From the NCBI GenBank assembly GCA_902489665.1, contig CABUAT010000007.1:1-64000 (forward strand): a stretch of DNA of 64,000 nucleotides. Reading direction: 5' to 3'. Under the pieces are notes generated by a model. That model was given only the letters and a program-made list of their open reading frames with translations, was not told where the DNA came from and did no database searches. This document shows positions 41,826 to 50,354 of the stretch, one piece after another; within the stretch, counting starts at the first letter, position 1; each line of letters begins with the position of its first letter. Made by a program: the position numbers and the translations under genes. The stretch comes from an uncultured Collinsella sp. (lineage in GTDB: Bacteria > Actinomycetota > Coriobacteriia > Coriobacteriales > Coriobacteriaceae).

Positions 41826-43666
41826 TGACCGATCTTGCATCCACCACACCACAATCGCTCGGTCGCGATCCCATGGTCGGCCTGCGCCTGGCGCGTGTCG
41901 ACGGGTTTGAGCCGGCCATTGCGCTCGGTCAGGACGAACTGCCTGCCTATCTGCGTCGTTTTACGATGCTGTTTGCCGACGATGCCACCATGCGCCGTGG
42001 CGGTATCGGCCGCGTGACGCGTGCCGTCAACGCCCAAGGCGAGGCCGTGGCACTCAAGCAGCTCATCTTGCCGACGCGCGATGAGTTTGACGACGATGCC
42101 GCTCACGAGGCGCTGGTCGCCAAGTTCAAGGCGGCGTTTCGCGAGGAATACGAATGCCATCGCGCCCTTTCGGGCCTTAAGGGCTTTCCCCGCCTCTATG
42201 GCTGGGGCGAGGTCGACGGTGTGCCTGCAATTGTCATGGAATGGGTCGAGGGCGAGACGCTTGCCCGCTTGCGTTCGCGACTCGCCGTGGACGATGCCGG
42301 ACGCCTGTCGCCGCTTGTGGCGGCGCGTCTGGGTCGCGACCTGTTCGATCTGCTCTGCCGTATGAGCCTGGTGGGTGAGGGCTTTGTCCATCGCGATATC
42401 TCGCCCGCTAATATTATGGTGCGCACGGCGCGTCTACCGCTTGACCGGCAGCTTGCCGAGGGCACCTTTGACCTGTGCCTGATCGACTTTGGCTCGTCGC
42501 TGGCGCTTGAGCCTGCGTCGGCCGTGGCCGGTACCGGCGGCAAGGCATCCTTTACCGAGCGCTATGCCACGCTGCGTCGCGCGACGGTTGCCTATGCCCC
42601 GCCCGAGATGCTCACCGACGATATTCCCGATCTGCGCGCTTTGCGTATGTCGCCGGCGATCGACGTCTATGCCGCGGCAAGCACGGTTTACGAGCTCATT
42701 GCCGGCGTCGCGCCATACGAAGCCGCGCCGAGCACTTCGGGCACCTCGGGTTCGCGCAAAAAGACGCGCGACATCGCGAGCCCCTACCGTCTCAAGATGG
42801 ACACGCGGCCCGACTATCCCATTGGTGCCCATGCGCCCGGTTGTGATTTGACTCAGCTGCTTCGTCGTGAGCCCGATGTGGCGCTCGCCGCGGCCGAGCA
42901 GGCCCAGCAGCTAGGGCTTGAGCCGGATTCCGAAGAGCTACGCGATGCGCTGGCGTTTGTCGATGCCCAGCTGTTCGACGTGGTGATGGCCTGTCTGTCC
43001 AGCCATCAAAAAGATCGTCCCGAGCCGGCGGCGGTCGAGGCGGCGCTCTCAGCGTTTTGTGACCACTATGCGCAAAATGTCGGCCGTTCGCTCCGCGGCG
43101 AGCCGCTCACGCCGTGCCCCATGGATGCGTCTGGCCGCGCGGTTCGTCGCGCGCTGATGGTCGGCGCGACGGTCGTCTGTGGCGTGGTTTGGGCTGTGAT
43201 CGTGGTTTCGGCCGCGCTGCTGGCGTCGGGCGCTCGCGTGACGGCGACTTTGGGATCGCTCGTGTGGTCTGGGTCGCTACCGGGTATTATTGCCGCACTG
43301 GCGTTGGCGCTGCCAGGCATAGCCGGCGTTGCCGCGGGGGCGCTTGCGCGCGATCGGCGCTCGGGCTTCCTGCAGGGTGTGCTTGCGCTTTCTGCCTGCG
43401 AGGTTCCGGTGCTGGTTGTGGCTGCATGTAGCGTATTTTCCCAACGCGCCGTGATGGGCGGCCTTGTTGCCGCTCTGGTTGCAACCTATACGCTTACGTG
43501 GTTTTTGCTTGCGATGGGCTTTGCCTTTGAACTTCCCGTTTCGGCACCGCGACGCACAAAAGCCCAGATGGCGACTCCGCTTGCCGGTGGAGCCGCAGCT
43601 GCCCGTACTTTTGGCGGACCTGTCGAAGTATCGTCCGATTCTATTTCTACGACCAAGGAGGCCTAG
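41822..43666 (+). CDS. Ser/Thr protein kinase with membrane tail
   Basis: 614 residues, ATG overlapping the previous stop codon. The kinase domain has VALKQLIL (ATP lysine), HRDISPANIM catalytic loop and DFGSS, with SPAIDVYAAASTVYEL in the C-lobe, so it is probably active. The glycine loop is degenerate (GGIGRVTRA), and about 70 extra residues precede the domain. The last 170 residues hold four or so transmembrane helices. It is the second polytopic-tail kinase in the window but diverged from the one at 33582. It is followed 3 bases later by an FHA gene, forming a self-contained kinase-reader operon. Confidence 0.87.
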   Translation: MMTDLASTTPQSLGRDPMVGLRLARVDGFEPAIALGQDELPAYLRRFTMLFADDATMRRGGIGRVTRAVNAQGEAVALKQLILPTRDEFDDDAAHEALVAKFKAAFREEYECHRALSGLKGFPRLYGWGEVDGVPAIVMEWVEGETLARLRSRLAVDDAGRLSPLVAARLGRDLFDLLCRMSLVGEGFVHRDISPANIMVRTARLPLDRQLAEGTFDLCLIDFGSSLALEPASAVAGTGGKASFTERYATLRRATVAYAPPEMLTDDIPDLRALRMSPAIDVYAAASTVYELIAGVAPYEAAPSTSGTSGSRKKTRDIASPYRLKMDTRPDYPIGAHAPGCDLTQLLRREPDVALAAAEQAQQLGLEPDSEELRDALAFVDAQLFDVVMACLSSHQKDRPEPAAVEAALSAFCDHYAQNVGRSLRGEPLTPCPMDASGRAVRRALMVGATVVCGVVWAVIVVSAALLASGARVTATLGSLVWSGSLPGIIAALALALPGIAGVAAGALARDRRSGFLQGVLALSACEVPVLVVAACSVFSQRAVMGGLVAALVATYTLTWFLLAMGFAFELPVSAPRRTKAQMATPLAGGAAAARTFGGPVEVSSDSISTTKEA

Positions 43667-43669
43667 GTC

Positions 43670-44608
43670 ATGGCATCTCAAGTTGAGCTCACCCCATGCG
43701 GGGCCATGTTTGACATCTTTAAGCGCGCAGCGCATCTGAGCCATATCGAGCTGTGCGGCTTGGTGCTTTCGTCCCGTCCGCTCGCCGACGGCCGCAGCCC
43801 GCAGAGCCGAGCCGCCGATCGCTCTTGGGTTTCCCGCTTTATCGTTCGCGCGCCGGTCGGCACGCTTCAGCAGCGCTACTTTGCCGAATACGGTACCTCG
43901 GCTGCGCGTATTATGTCGCAACTGGCCCTGCGCCAGCGCAATCCCATGGACTCCACGGCTGTGATCAATATGGTGTGCGGTCCTGCAGGTGAACCGATGG
44001 TACGCGCGCTCGAAGAGTGCCACCAGGACACGAATCTCTATCGCAACGCGCTCGATCGCCTGTCCCAGGCGGCGGAACTCATACCCGCCGAGCGCGCCGA
44101 GGCCGTGCTGGTGCTGTTTGTCGCCGTCGGTTGTTCGGCGGATGTGCGGTCCTCGGTGAACTATGCCATCGACTACGCGCACGCGACCTGTGGCGGAGGC
44201 ACATCCACGCCGCGTTCGCTTGGCATGTCGCTGACTGCGGGCGAACGCGAACCCGCCCCGGCGCACCCCTTGGGCTTGCTGCGCGTGCAAAACAGTTTTG
44301 TCGTGAGCGCCCCGCGCTGGATTCAGCCGAGTGAGCAGGGTGTTGAGATTGGCGCGCTGGCCACTGGTGAGGGCGATATTACCGACGTCGGCGACGATGT
44401 CTCGGCCCGCCATGCCCATATCTGGTGCGATGCTCAAAATATCTGGCACGTCGAGGACTTGTCGTCCACCAACGGAACCGTGGTGGTAAACGGGGCCACG
44501 CGCGTCTGCATTCAGGTCGAGCCCGGCCGTTCCGCCCAACTCAATCCCGGCGACGAGCTCAAGCTCGGCGAATCCACTACCTACGCCATCCTCTTCGGTG
44601 CTCTCTAG
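43670..44608 (+). CDS. FHA-domain protein
   Basis: 312 residues. Residues 1-170 are a helical domain of unknown family (MFDIFKRAAHLSHIELCGLVLSSRPL). The C-terminal FHA domain (about 200-312) has ITDVGDDVSARHAHIWCD and LSSTNGTVVVNG, which should bind phosphothreonine produced by the neighbouring kinase. GGAGG precedes the ATG. The last 140 codons and the DNA downstream are closely related to a 5'-truncated copy at 50928-51440 on the other side of the accessory insertion. Confidence 0.88.
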   Translation: MASQVELTPCGAMFDIFKRAAHLSHIELCGLVLSSRPLADGRSPQSRAADRSWVSRFIVRAPVGTLQQRYFAEYGTSAARIMSQLALRQRNPMDSTAVINMVCGPAGEPMVRALEECHQDTNLYRNALDRLSQAAELIPAERAEAVLVLFVAVGCSADVRSSVNYAIDYAHATCGGGTSTPRSLGMSLTAGEREPAPAHPLGLLRVQNSFVVSAPRWIQPSEQGVEIGALATGEGDITDVGDDVSARHAHIWCDAQNIWHVEDLSSTNGTVVVNGATRVCIQVEPGRSAQLNPGDELKLGESTTYAILFGAL

Positions 44609-44715
44609 CCGGCAGATGGGGACGTTTCTTTTCTGCCGGCACTTGGGGACACTCCTCGGCGCGCCAGAGCCAGTCGCCTGGGGATGGAGAGGCCATTTTG
44701 GCCCTTGGCGGTCAG
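44608..44715. repeat. GCCGGCA/GGGGAC intergenic repeat, copy 1
   Basis: GCCGGCAGA (overlapping the FHA stop codon) pairs with TCTGCCGGC at 44632-44640; CTTGGGGACACTCCT and a GC-rich tail to about 44715 follow. A similar block lies at 51344-51440 and a shorter one at 57077. The following 190 bases to the methyltransferase remnant hold no gene. Confidence 0.75.
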
Positions 44716-44908
44716 TCGGGGCGAAACTAGAAGATCTTTCCGATTCGCGGCTGTTCATGCTTGTAGAGCATCTAAAACAATAGGATGTTATTCTGGAATA
44801 TGCCGGGTGCGTGAACTTGCCTGTCTTAGCCTTAATAAGGTATAGGGGAGTTTGGCTCAGGGGTTCCGTCTTGTTCTTCAGCGCAGTATTGTGGGACAGA
44901 TTTGCTGA

Positions 44909-45558
44909 GATTGGCGCCTTACACCGCAGAGCGCACGGAAGGCGCTCGATTTGTGTTCTGGCCCCAGAATACAGGGCCTGATACTTACCAACTGTGGCAT
45001 GGATGTAACATCTGTAGAAATCAACCCTTTTGTTGTCGACCTTTGTAAGAAAAACACTGCCATCAACTCTTTGGATGACGAAACTAGGGTGCTTGAGGGG
45101 AGCCTTTACTCCCCTCTGAGAGATGACTCATGTTTTTCGCTTGTCGTTGTGAATCCTCCGTTACTGCCGATTCCGGATGAGATTCCTTATCCCTTCGTTT
45201 GAGATGGAGGACAATCGGGTCTGGATAAAACACTTCGTATTCTTAAGGGTGGCGATACGCATTTAGAGAAAAACGGTAAATACTGCTAATAGGGGTGACG
45301 ACGATGGTGCAGGGGCGACCCGCGATGCTCTCATCAATACGTCGGATACTTGGGAAATCAGGTCTAGATGCATGTATGATGATGCTGTGTGGCTATTCAA
45401 TTAATCCGCGTTCCGAATGGGTGCAGGATATAGCTGCGACATCGTATGCTTTTGACCCGGCGCGATACTCAGATATTTCTGAGGCGGTTGACGAAGTTTA
45501 TACGCACTATGCCGCGCAAGGCGTTTCGGAAGTTTGCACATCTACGTTACGGGCTTAG
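44909..45558 (+). pseudogene. Decayed class I SAM-dependent methyltransferase
   Basis: One frame reads ALDLCSGPRIQGL (motif I) and VEINPFVVDLCKKN, then VVNPPLLPIPDEIPYPFV (the NPP catalytic-type motif) and stops at a TGA at 45200. The same frame continues beyond it as DGGQSGLDKTLRILKGG, and a third segment (from 45295) restores the C-terminal part, GYSINPRSEWVQDIAATSYAF and VDEVYTHYAAQGVSEVCTSTLR. At least one stop codon and one frame change break it. Its original role (for example in peptide modification) cannot be told. Confidence 0.7.
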
Positions 45559-45683
45559 GTTTCTTCAAGCGAGCAGGCCGGTTGCGTTATTTCGAGCGAT
45601 TTTTCTAGTCTAGACGACAAAAGGCAAAGGATTTGATGGGTATAAAACGCGGACGTTTGTGGGCGGATGCTCAAATCTATTGT

Positions 45684-45727
45684 GGCAATCGGGCGGTTGA
45701 AAAAGATATTTCAACCGCCCGATTGCC
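45684..45727. terminator. Strong bidirectional hairpin
   Basis: GGCAATCGGGCGGTTGAAA pairs perfectly (19 bases) with TTTCAACCGCCCGATTGCC around a 6-base loop. It separates the methyltransferase remnant from the ABC transporter gene. No gene is supported in 45559-45873. Confidence 0.65.
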
Positions 45728-45873
45728 AGGTTCGTCGGAGGAGATGTCCGATTCCGACTCTCTTGTAGGAAGAGCTTGAGATCGTATTGGCCCAAGGCAA
45801 TCTTAAAGCAGTCTCATTGGCAAATCTTCGCTCCTGTTGTGTTGAGGTGTAAGGTATCAGTGATTGATGTTTT

Positions 45874-47526
45874 GTGGCGGGTAGATTGGGGCCTTCCTTG
45901 ATTCGATGCGTTCTCTCGAGGTTCATCAGAGCAAAAGGGGCTTTCGTCTTCATTGCTATCACGGTGATTGGAACCGCTCTCTCCTATGCCATGCCATACG
46001 TGAACGGGAAATTCTTAGATTTTCTTCTCGGTAACCGCAGCGAAAGAGACGCCGTACTCTTCGCGCTCCTGGTTGCGTCAATAGGAGTTTTCTCCACCCT
46101 CTTTACTTATTTTGCAGGAACACTTTCCATTCGCATAACCACGAGACTTTCCTTTGATCTTCTCAGGGAGGCCGTCTTGCGTTTTGAAAGAGACGATTAC
46201 TTGGTGAGTCGGACCATCGATCCAGCCTATACAACGCAACGGATTATTTCCGACTCCAGCGTGGTCTCATCCTTCGTTTTGGCGAATTTTATCAGTGCGC
46301 CGCTGTCCATTGTAGCCATTCCCATCGTATTGCTTATCATATGGTCAATTGATTCAACTCTCGCGGTGTTTTCCATCATTCTCCTCATCGTGTATTTCTG
46401 TGTAATTACTGGGTTGAGGAAACTCTTGTATAGGGTCACGTATGAGAAGAAAGAGGCGGACAGCGCCTTTTACGCCGCAATTGCATCGCAGCTTAATCAG
46501 ATTCTCAACATTCAACTGACATCTTCGTACGGCAAGAGCGAACAAGCGCTCGACGCTGGGTTTAAGAGCTATTTTCCCAAAGTTTTGCGCTCCGGAAAGC
46601 TATCATATTCTCTGACATCGCTCGATGGTCTTTTCGCAGCGTTGTTTCAAGCGGTGATACTTGTTGTTTCCGGAGTACGAATCATTAACGGAACTATGTC
46701 AATAGGCGAGTACACTATCATCGGTACATACTTCGCGGTTCTCTTTAAGACTTTGAAAAGTATGATGTCATTGTTCAAATCCTATCAAGATGCCAAAGCA
46801 TCATGGGATAGGACGGCTATCGCGACGAGAGAAAAGGAGAGATCGGGGTGGAATCGGACCGATTTAGCTAAACTCGATGAAATAAATGACATTTCGGTAT
46901 CTGATTTGGAATTCTCGGTTGCCCTTCCAGACGGATCTGTCCGAGAGGTCCTCGGCGGGTTTTCTTTCAAGTTTTCCGGTCCTGGTACATATTGCATAGT
47001 TGGGGAAAACGGAAGAGGCAAGACGTCACTTCTTTACTTGATGCTCGGGCTATACTCATCGAAAGGCAAAGTAAAATACAACGGCGTGCCAATCGAAGAA
47101 TGCGACTTGGATTACATACGTGCGAGAGAGATATCGTGCTGCCCACAGTCGTGCTTCGCGCCGGACGAAACGGTGAAAGAGCTGTTAGAGTATTTCGACA
47201 CGCCCTTTTCTTCCTATCACCGGGGTGTAGATGGCCTACTTTCGCTGGAAAACAGCGTGAAGGAGTTGCTCGGGAAACGTTGCTCCGCGCTTTCGGGCGG
47301 TGAGCTGCGCCGAGTGTACTTATGGTCGGCGATTTCACGCAAGTCGTCAGTTTTGGTACTCGACGAGCCCACGACTGGGTTAGACGCTGTAAGCCGCGCC
47401 GAGCTTGCGGCCTATGTTAAGCGCAACAAGCAAAGCCAGCTGATCATCGTTGTCTCTCACGATGACGAGATGGTCGGCGCGGTAGAAGGGGTAGTGGATT
47501 TAGGCAGCATGTACCAGGGTAAATGA
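45874..47526 (+). CDS. ABC exporter (fused permease-ATPase), probable peptide exporter
   Basis: 550 residues in the longest frame; the start is uncertain because no good ribosome site precedes the GTG at 45874, and a TTG at 45898 is possible. Residues 15-320 form six transmembrane helices of the type I exporter fold. The nucleotide-binding domain has Walker A GENGRGKTS near 384, signature LSGGELRR near 477 and Walker B VLVLDEPTTG near 496. There is no C39 protease domain, so it would not cleave a leader. It is AT-richer than the surrounding chromosome and convergent with the radical SAM operon, for whose product it is the likely exporter. Confidence 0.85.
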   Translation: MAGRLGPSLIRCVLSRFIRAKGAFVFIAITVIGTALSYAMPYVNGKFLDFLLGNRSERDAVLFALLVASIGVFSTLFTYFAGTLSIRITTRLSFDLLREAVLRFERDDYLVSRTIDPAYTTQRIISDSSVVSSFVLANFISAPLSIVAIPIVLLIIWSIDSTLAVFSIILLIVYFCVITGLRKLLYRVTYEKKEADSAFYAAIASQLNQILNIQLTSSYGKSEQALDAGFKSYFPKVLRSGKLSYSLTSLDGLFAALFQAVILVVSGVRIINGTMSIGEYTIIGTYFAVLFKTLKSMMSLFKSYQDAKASWDRTAIATREKERSGWNRTDLAKLDEINDISVSDLEFSVALPDGSVREVLGGFSFKFSGPGTYCIVGENGRGKTSLLYLMLGLYSSKGKVKYNGVPIEECDLDYIRAREISCCPQSCFAPDETVKELLEYFDTPFSSYHRGVDGLLSLENSVKELLGKRCSALSGGELRRVYLWSAISRKSSVLVLDEPTTGLDAVSRAELAAYVKRNKQSQLIIVVSHDDEMVGAVEGVVDLGSMYQGK

Positions 47527-47897
47527 TGACAAGTGTAGTGCTACCCAACTGGCAGAGATAACAAAAAGGCGATGCAGATGCACGTAGCATTCAGGCGGTT
47601 CGGACTCGGTGCCTTCACGCCATCGCAACGCTTTCAGATATGGTTCTCGTTCTCTTACTAAAGGAGACTTTAGTCTACGTCATCTTGTCGAGACAGAGGT
47701 GAAGCGAAGTGTTGTCGCGACGTATCTTATTCCAGGTGGCTCAGTATCAGCGTGAGAATCGCACCAAAGTGTACTTACGATTCTCGTGTCCCACGGACAA
47801 CATGGGCTGAGCATTGAGGTTCCACCCTTTGCTGCAACTACACGGGGTTGGACGGCAATGAATATGCCGGGCCGCATACCACGCGCAGCGGGGGTCC

Positions 47898-48023
47898 ATG
47901 TCCCAGTATGTTGCCTACAGCAGCCTCGATGTCCACGCACACATCATCTCTGCCTTCGCGTTCAATCCATTTGCCGGAGAGTGCGAGGGTTGCCAGGCCG
48001 TAGAATTCGAGCCGAACAAATGA
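47898..48023 (+). pseudogene. IS110-like transposase fragment
   Basis: A 41-codon stretch begins MSQYVAYSSLDVHAHIISAF and continues with NPFAGECEG, resembling the N-terminal RuvC-like start of IS110 transposases (xGLDVHxxTIxA). Only this start remains and it ends in a stop codon. The rest of 47527-48117 shows no gene and is probably insertion-sequence debris. Confidence 0.4.
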
Positions 48024-48117
48024 AATGCGGTATCAGCGCATAGGATTAAACTGACGATTGCTTTGCACTGAGAATACGCTTGGAAAGCCGCTATGGGTGG
48101 CGGCCCGGGTTAAATAG

Positions 48118-48163
48118 AGAAGCCCGTCCGATCACTTTCATGTGGCGAACGGTCGGGCTTCTT
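48118..48163 (-). terminator. Terminator of the radical SAM/peptide operon
   Basis: AGAAGCCCGTCCG pairs with CGGTCGGGCTTCT; on the minus strand CTATTT follows. It marks the 3' end of the RiPP operon. Confidence 0.75.
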
Positions 48164-48226
48164 ATTCCACTTGCCAATGCTCGGCTCATATTGGAAGAAA
48201 GCTACGCTAATGTTTGCGTGACACTC

Positions 48227-48334
48227 CTATTTTCTCCGAAGAAAGAGTCGGATAATGAAGAATAGAATTAAAAAAGGTGCCAGATATAACGCAAGTATAA
48301 AGGCTAATCCAACGAGACCTTGCAATAATGGCAT
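48227..48334 (-). CDS. 35-residue membrane peptide in the RiPP operon
   Basis: The ATG at 48334 is preceded by GGGAGGAGTT, an excellent ribosome site, and the frame closes at a TAG at 48227. The product starts MPLLQGLVGLAFILALYL, continues as one long hydrophobic helix and ends with the basic tail RLFLRRK. It lies 78 bases after the second precursor gene and before the operon terminator. Size and topology fit a small immunity or anchoring peptide, or a small transporter partner; there is no homology-based evidence for any of these. Confidence 0.7.
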   Translation of the reverse strand: MPLLQGLVGLAFILALYLAPFLILFFIIRLFLRRK

Positions 48335-48412
48335 AACTCCTCCCAGACACGAGATTTTGGTATTTGTTCCCATCTTATTCTGAATTGGACCAAATAGTTC
48401 CTAGCCACAAAA

Positions 48413-48592
48413 CTACTCGTCAACTGGATCGCACCAATCTGCTGGCAAAACACAGCTTGATTCTTTATCGACATAGCACCAATCCGCAACAGGGCACTCG
48501 GCGATGTCGTAAAAATTGCATATATCAACTCCAAGACAACAAGGCTCAACGGGAGGATGTTCATTTGAACCAACAGGATGGATATGCTTCAT
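48413..48592 (-). CDS. RiPP precursor peptide 2 (Cys/Asp-rich)
   Basis: 59 residues from the ATG at 48592, preceded by GGTGAGGAGCTGTT. It begins MKHIHPVGSNEHPPVEP, sharing its first six residues with the precursor encoded 30 bases upstream. The core has seven Cys (18, 19, 25, 33, 39, 47, 54) and a series of Cys-x2-3-Asp units: CLGVD, CNFYD, CPVAD, CYVD and CDPVD. Such CX3D repeats are the substrate pattern of freyrasin-type ranthipeptides, in which a radical SAM enzyme links the Cys sulphur to the Asp beta-carbon. The maturase is encoded at 48996-50354 on the same strand. The modification is a prediction. Confidence 0.82.
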   Translation of the reverse strand: MKHIHPVGSNEHPPVEPCCLGVDICNFYDIAECPVADWCYVDKESSCVLPADWCDPVDE

Positions 48593-48622
48593 AACAGCTC
48601 CTCACCTTAATCCAATTAGAGA

Positions 48623-48826
48623 CTACGTTTGATCAATGCCACAGTGATCTACAACGCAGATGCTGCCGCCATCCATGTCATAGTCGCAGTAATCGTATGC
48701 ACCACAGCCATCTGCTTTATCATAAACAGTACAGATGTCAGTAATGCCCAAGAGGCAGTCAAAAGACATCGGCTTCACGCCTGCCTCGTCGCCACTTCCT
48801 GGATTAATCGGATGAATATGCTTCAC
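48623..48826 (-). CDS. RiPP precursor peptide 1 (Cys/Asp-rich)
   Basis: 67 residues from a GTG start at 48826, chosen because AAAGGGAGGTAGTC precedes it and because it yields MKHIHP, identical to the start of precursor 2. The leader MKHIHPINPGSGDEAGVK is followed by a core with six Cys (24, 32, 41, 47, 57, 62), each with an Asp downstream: CTVYD, CGAYD, CDYD, CVVD, CGID and a looser first unit. The order CxxYD-x-A...C...D-[YW]-C...C...D-x-C aligns with precursor 2 although the two differ widely otherwise. This is as expected for paired diverging RiPP substrates of one maturase. Confidence 0.85.
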   Translation of the reverse strand: MKHIHPINPGSGDEAGVKPMSFDCLLGITDICTVYDKADGCGAYDYCDYDMDGGSICVVDHCGIDQT

Positions 48827-48995
48827 GACTACCTCCCTTTGAGTGCAGAAAAACCTCAATATTGTGTATAACAAACCAAGATGTCTAGTTCACCATATTT
48901 CTAGAATGGTTTCGGCGAACGTAGCAATAAGCTTCGCAGACGGTAATCAGAAGAACGAACACCTCCACAATGGTGACAGCAATGCGCTGAACCGC

Positions 48996-50354
48996 TTATT
49001 CCGATACAGTAGCTTCTCGTTGATTTTTCTCCTGCGAAGATGAGTGGCGGGAAATAAGGTCAAAAGCCATCTCGTAGCACATTTTTCTATATTCACATGA
49101 TGCAGGGTGTAGACTCTTGGGCAAGTAGCCGTGCTCGTCTGCAGCCTCCCAGCTACAGCCCCCACCACAGAAAGACCGAGCCCAACAGTCCGTACAGTCA
49201 ATTCTTTTTTCGACACCCTGACTCCAGTTTTCAATATACCTAGTTTCGTCAATTCCGGTGACGATGTTGCCCATTTTGAATCGCATCATCCCGACAAACC
49301 TGTGACAGGGGTATACGTCCCCTTCGGGAGTCACGGAAATAAAACGCCTGCCAGCCCCGCATCCGACAAAGGCGATCCTGTTGCTCATAATCAAATCAAC
49401 TGCAGTTTTCAATGTTCTAAACAAGGGCTTTTCCCCTTGATCAATCTGTTTGAGATATTGATCCGCCAAATCTATTAGGCCCGCCCTGATTTTGTTTAAT
49501 GAGTGTTCGTCGAGTTTGATATTCTCATCGAATGAGCTCACGGGCGAGAAGTAAATCCTTCTGAAGCCCATCTCTTTAAACTGAAGATAGTCTTCAACAA
49601 GGTTACAGTTATTATTTGTTAAGGTCGCTCTTGCGCCGAAGGGGAACGACTCGGAAAAACGACGAACGTTTTTGTCGATATCGGAGAAAGAGCCGCCTCC
49701 CGTCTTGTACGGGCGCGATGCATCGTGCTTGCATCCTGTACCATCGAGACTAATCAGAACAGAAAACCCGTGCTCCTTGAAAGAATTCACAGCAGTGTCA
49801 TTCAAAAGCGTTCCGTTGGTCGTAATAGAATAGGTAAAGTTTCTATTGGGGTATATTCTTTTTGAATAGTCGACCGTTTTCCATATCAGCGGCTCGTTAA
49901 TCATGGGTTCCCCACCAAAAAAGACGATCGCAAGCGTTTCGTTTTCCGATGAACTTGCGACGAGGTAGTCGACCGCCTTGAAGGCTATCTCGTCTGTCAT
50001 CAGCAGAGGAGACGTTCCATAATCTCCTTTACCGGCAAAACAGTAACTACAACCAAGGTTGCATGCATGTGAAACGTGGAGTTCGATGGATCTAAGTTTT
50101 CGAGGCGTGTCTTTTGTTAAGAAAGTCCGCTCAGACAATCGTTGATACTCATCAATGTCGCCTTCAAGTTCTGCTATGGTCGTTTGGTCGTAGCCTTTCG
50201 CAGCAAGTGACTTTGTTAGCAACTTCGAGTTGACCGTTCTTCCCGATGCTTCAAATATGCGAAGCGCATCTTCTGATGCTTGGTCAACCTGAAAGCAATT
50301 GCGAGTGACCTCATCGAAGCAGTAACGACGATCACTTACTGAGAAAAAATGCAT
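48996..50354 (-). CDS. Radical SAM/SPASM peptide maturase
   Basis: 452 residues from the ATG at 50354 (GAGGA 5 bases upstream; a GTG at 50384 is a weaker option). The first 80 residues resemble a leader-binding RRE-like region. The radical SAM cluster motif is C98-x3-C102-x2-C105 (CNLGCSYC), with GGEP at 147-150. The C-terminal SPASM domain has Cys 332, 350, 387, 390, 396, 400, 420 and 426, including CTDCWARSFCGGGC, giving two auxiliary Fe-S clusters. The arrangement matches ranthipeptide and QhpD-type thioether-forming enzymes. The two precursor genes start 170 bases downstream on the same strand. Low-GC codon use suggests acquisition by transfer. Confidence 0.9.
   Translation of the reverse strand: MHFFSVSDRRYCFDEVTRNCFQVDQASEDALRIFEASGRTVNSKLLTKSLAAKGYDQTTIAELEGDIDEYQRLSERTFLTKDTPRKLRSIELHVSHACNLGCSYCFAGKGDYGTSPLLMTDEIAFKAVDYLVASSSENETLAIVFFGGEPMINEPLIWKTVDYSKRIYPNRNFTYSITTNGTLLNDTAVNSFKEHGFSVLISLDGTGCKHDASRPYKTGGGSFSDIDKNVRRFSESFPFGARATLTNNNCNLVEDYLQFKEMGFRRIYFSPVSSFDENIKLDEHSLNKIRAGLIDLADQYLKQIDQGEKPLFRTLKTAVDLIMSNRIAFVGCGAGRRFISVTPEGDVYPCHRFVGMMRFKMGNIVTGIDETRYIENWSQGVEKRIDCTDCWARSFCGGGCSWEAADEHGYLPKSLHPASCEYRKMCYEMAFDLISRHSSSQEKNQREATVSE

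Noticed and set aside
45610..45795. 61-residue minus-strand ORF
   Set aside because: It is the translation of the perfect hairpin at 45684-45727 and its flanks, with no ribosome site.
47680..48043. ORFs on both strands downstream of the ABC transporter
   Set aside because: No ribosome sites and no coherent coding pattern; only the short IS110-like start in one plus-strand frame is recognisable.
48880..48980. Extra membrane peptide (about 27-37 codons, hydrophobic with a YVRRN tail) between the maturase and precursor 1
   Set aside because: The frame is in phase after the maturase stop codon but has no ATG and no ribosome site at its GTG codons.
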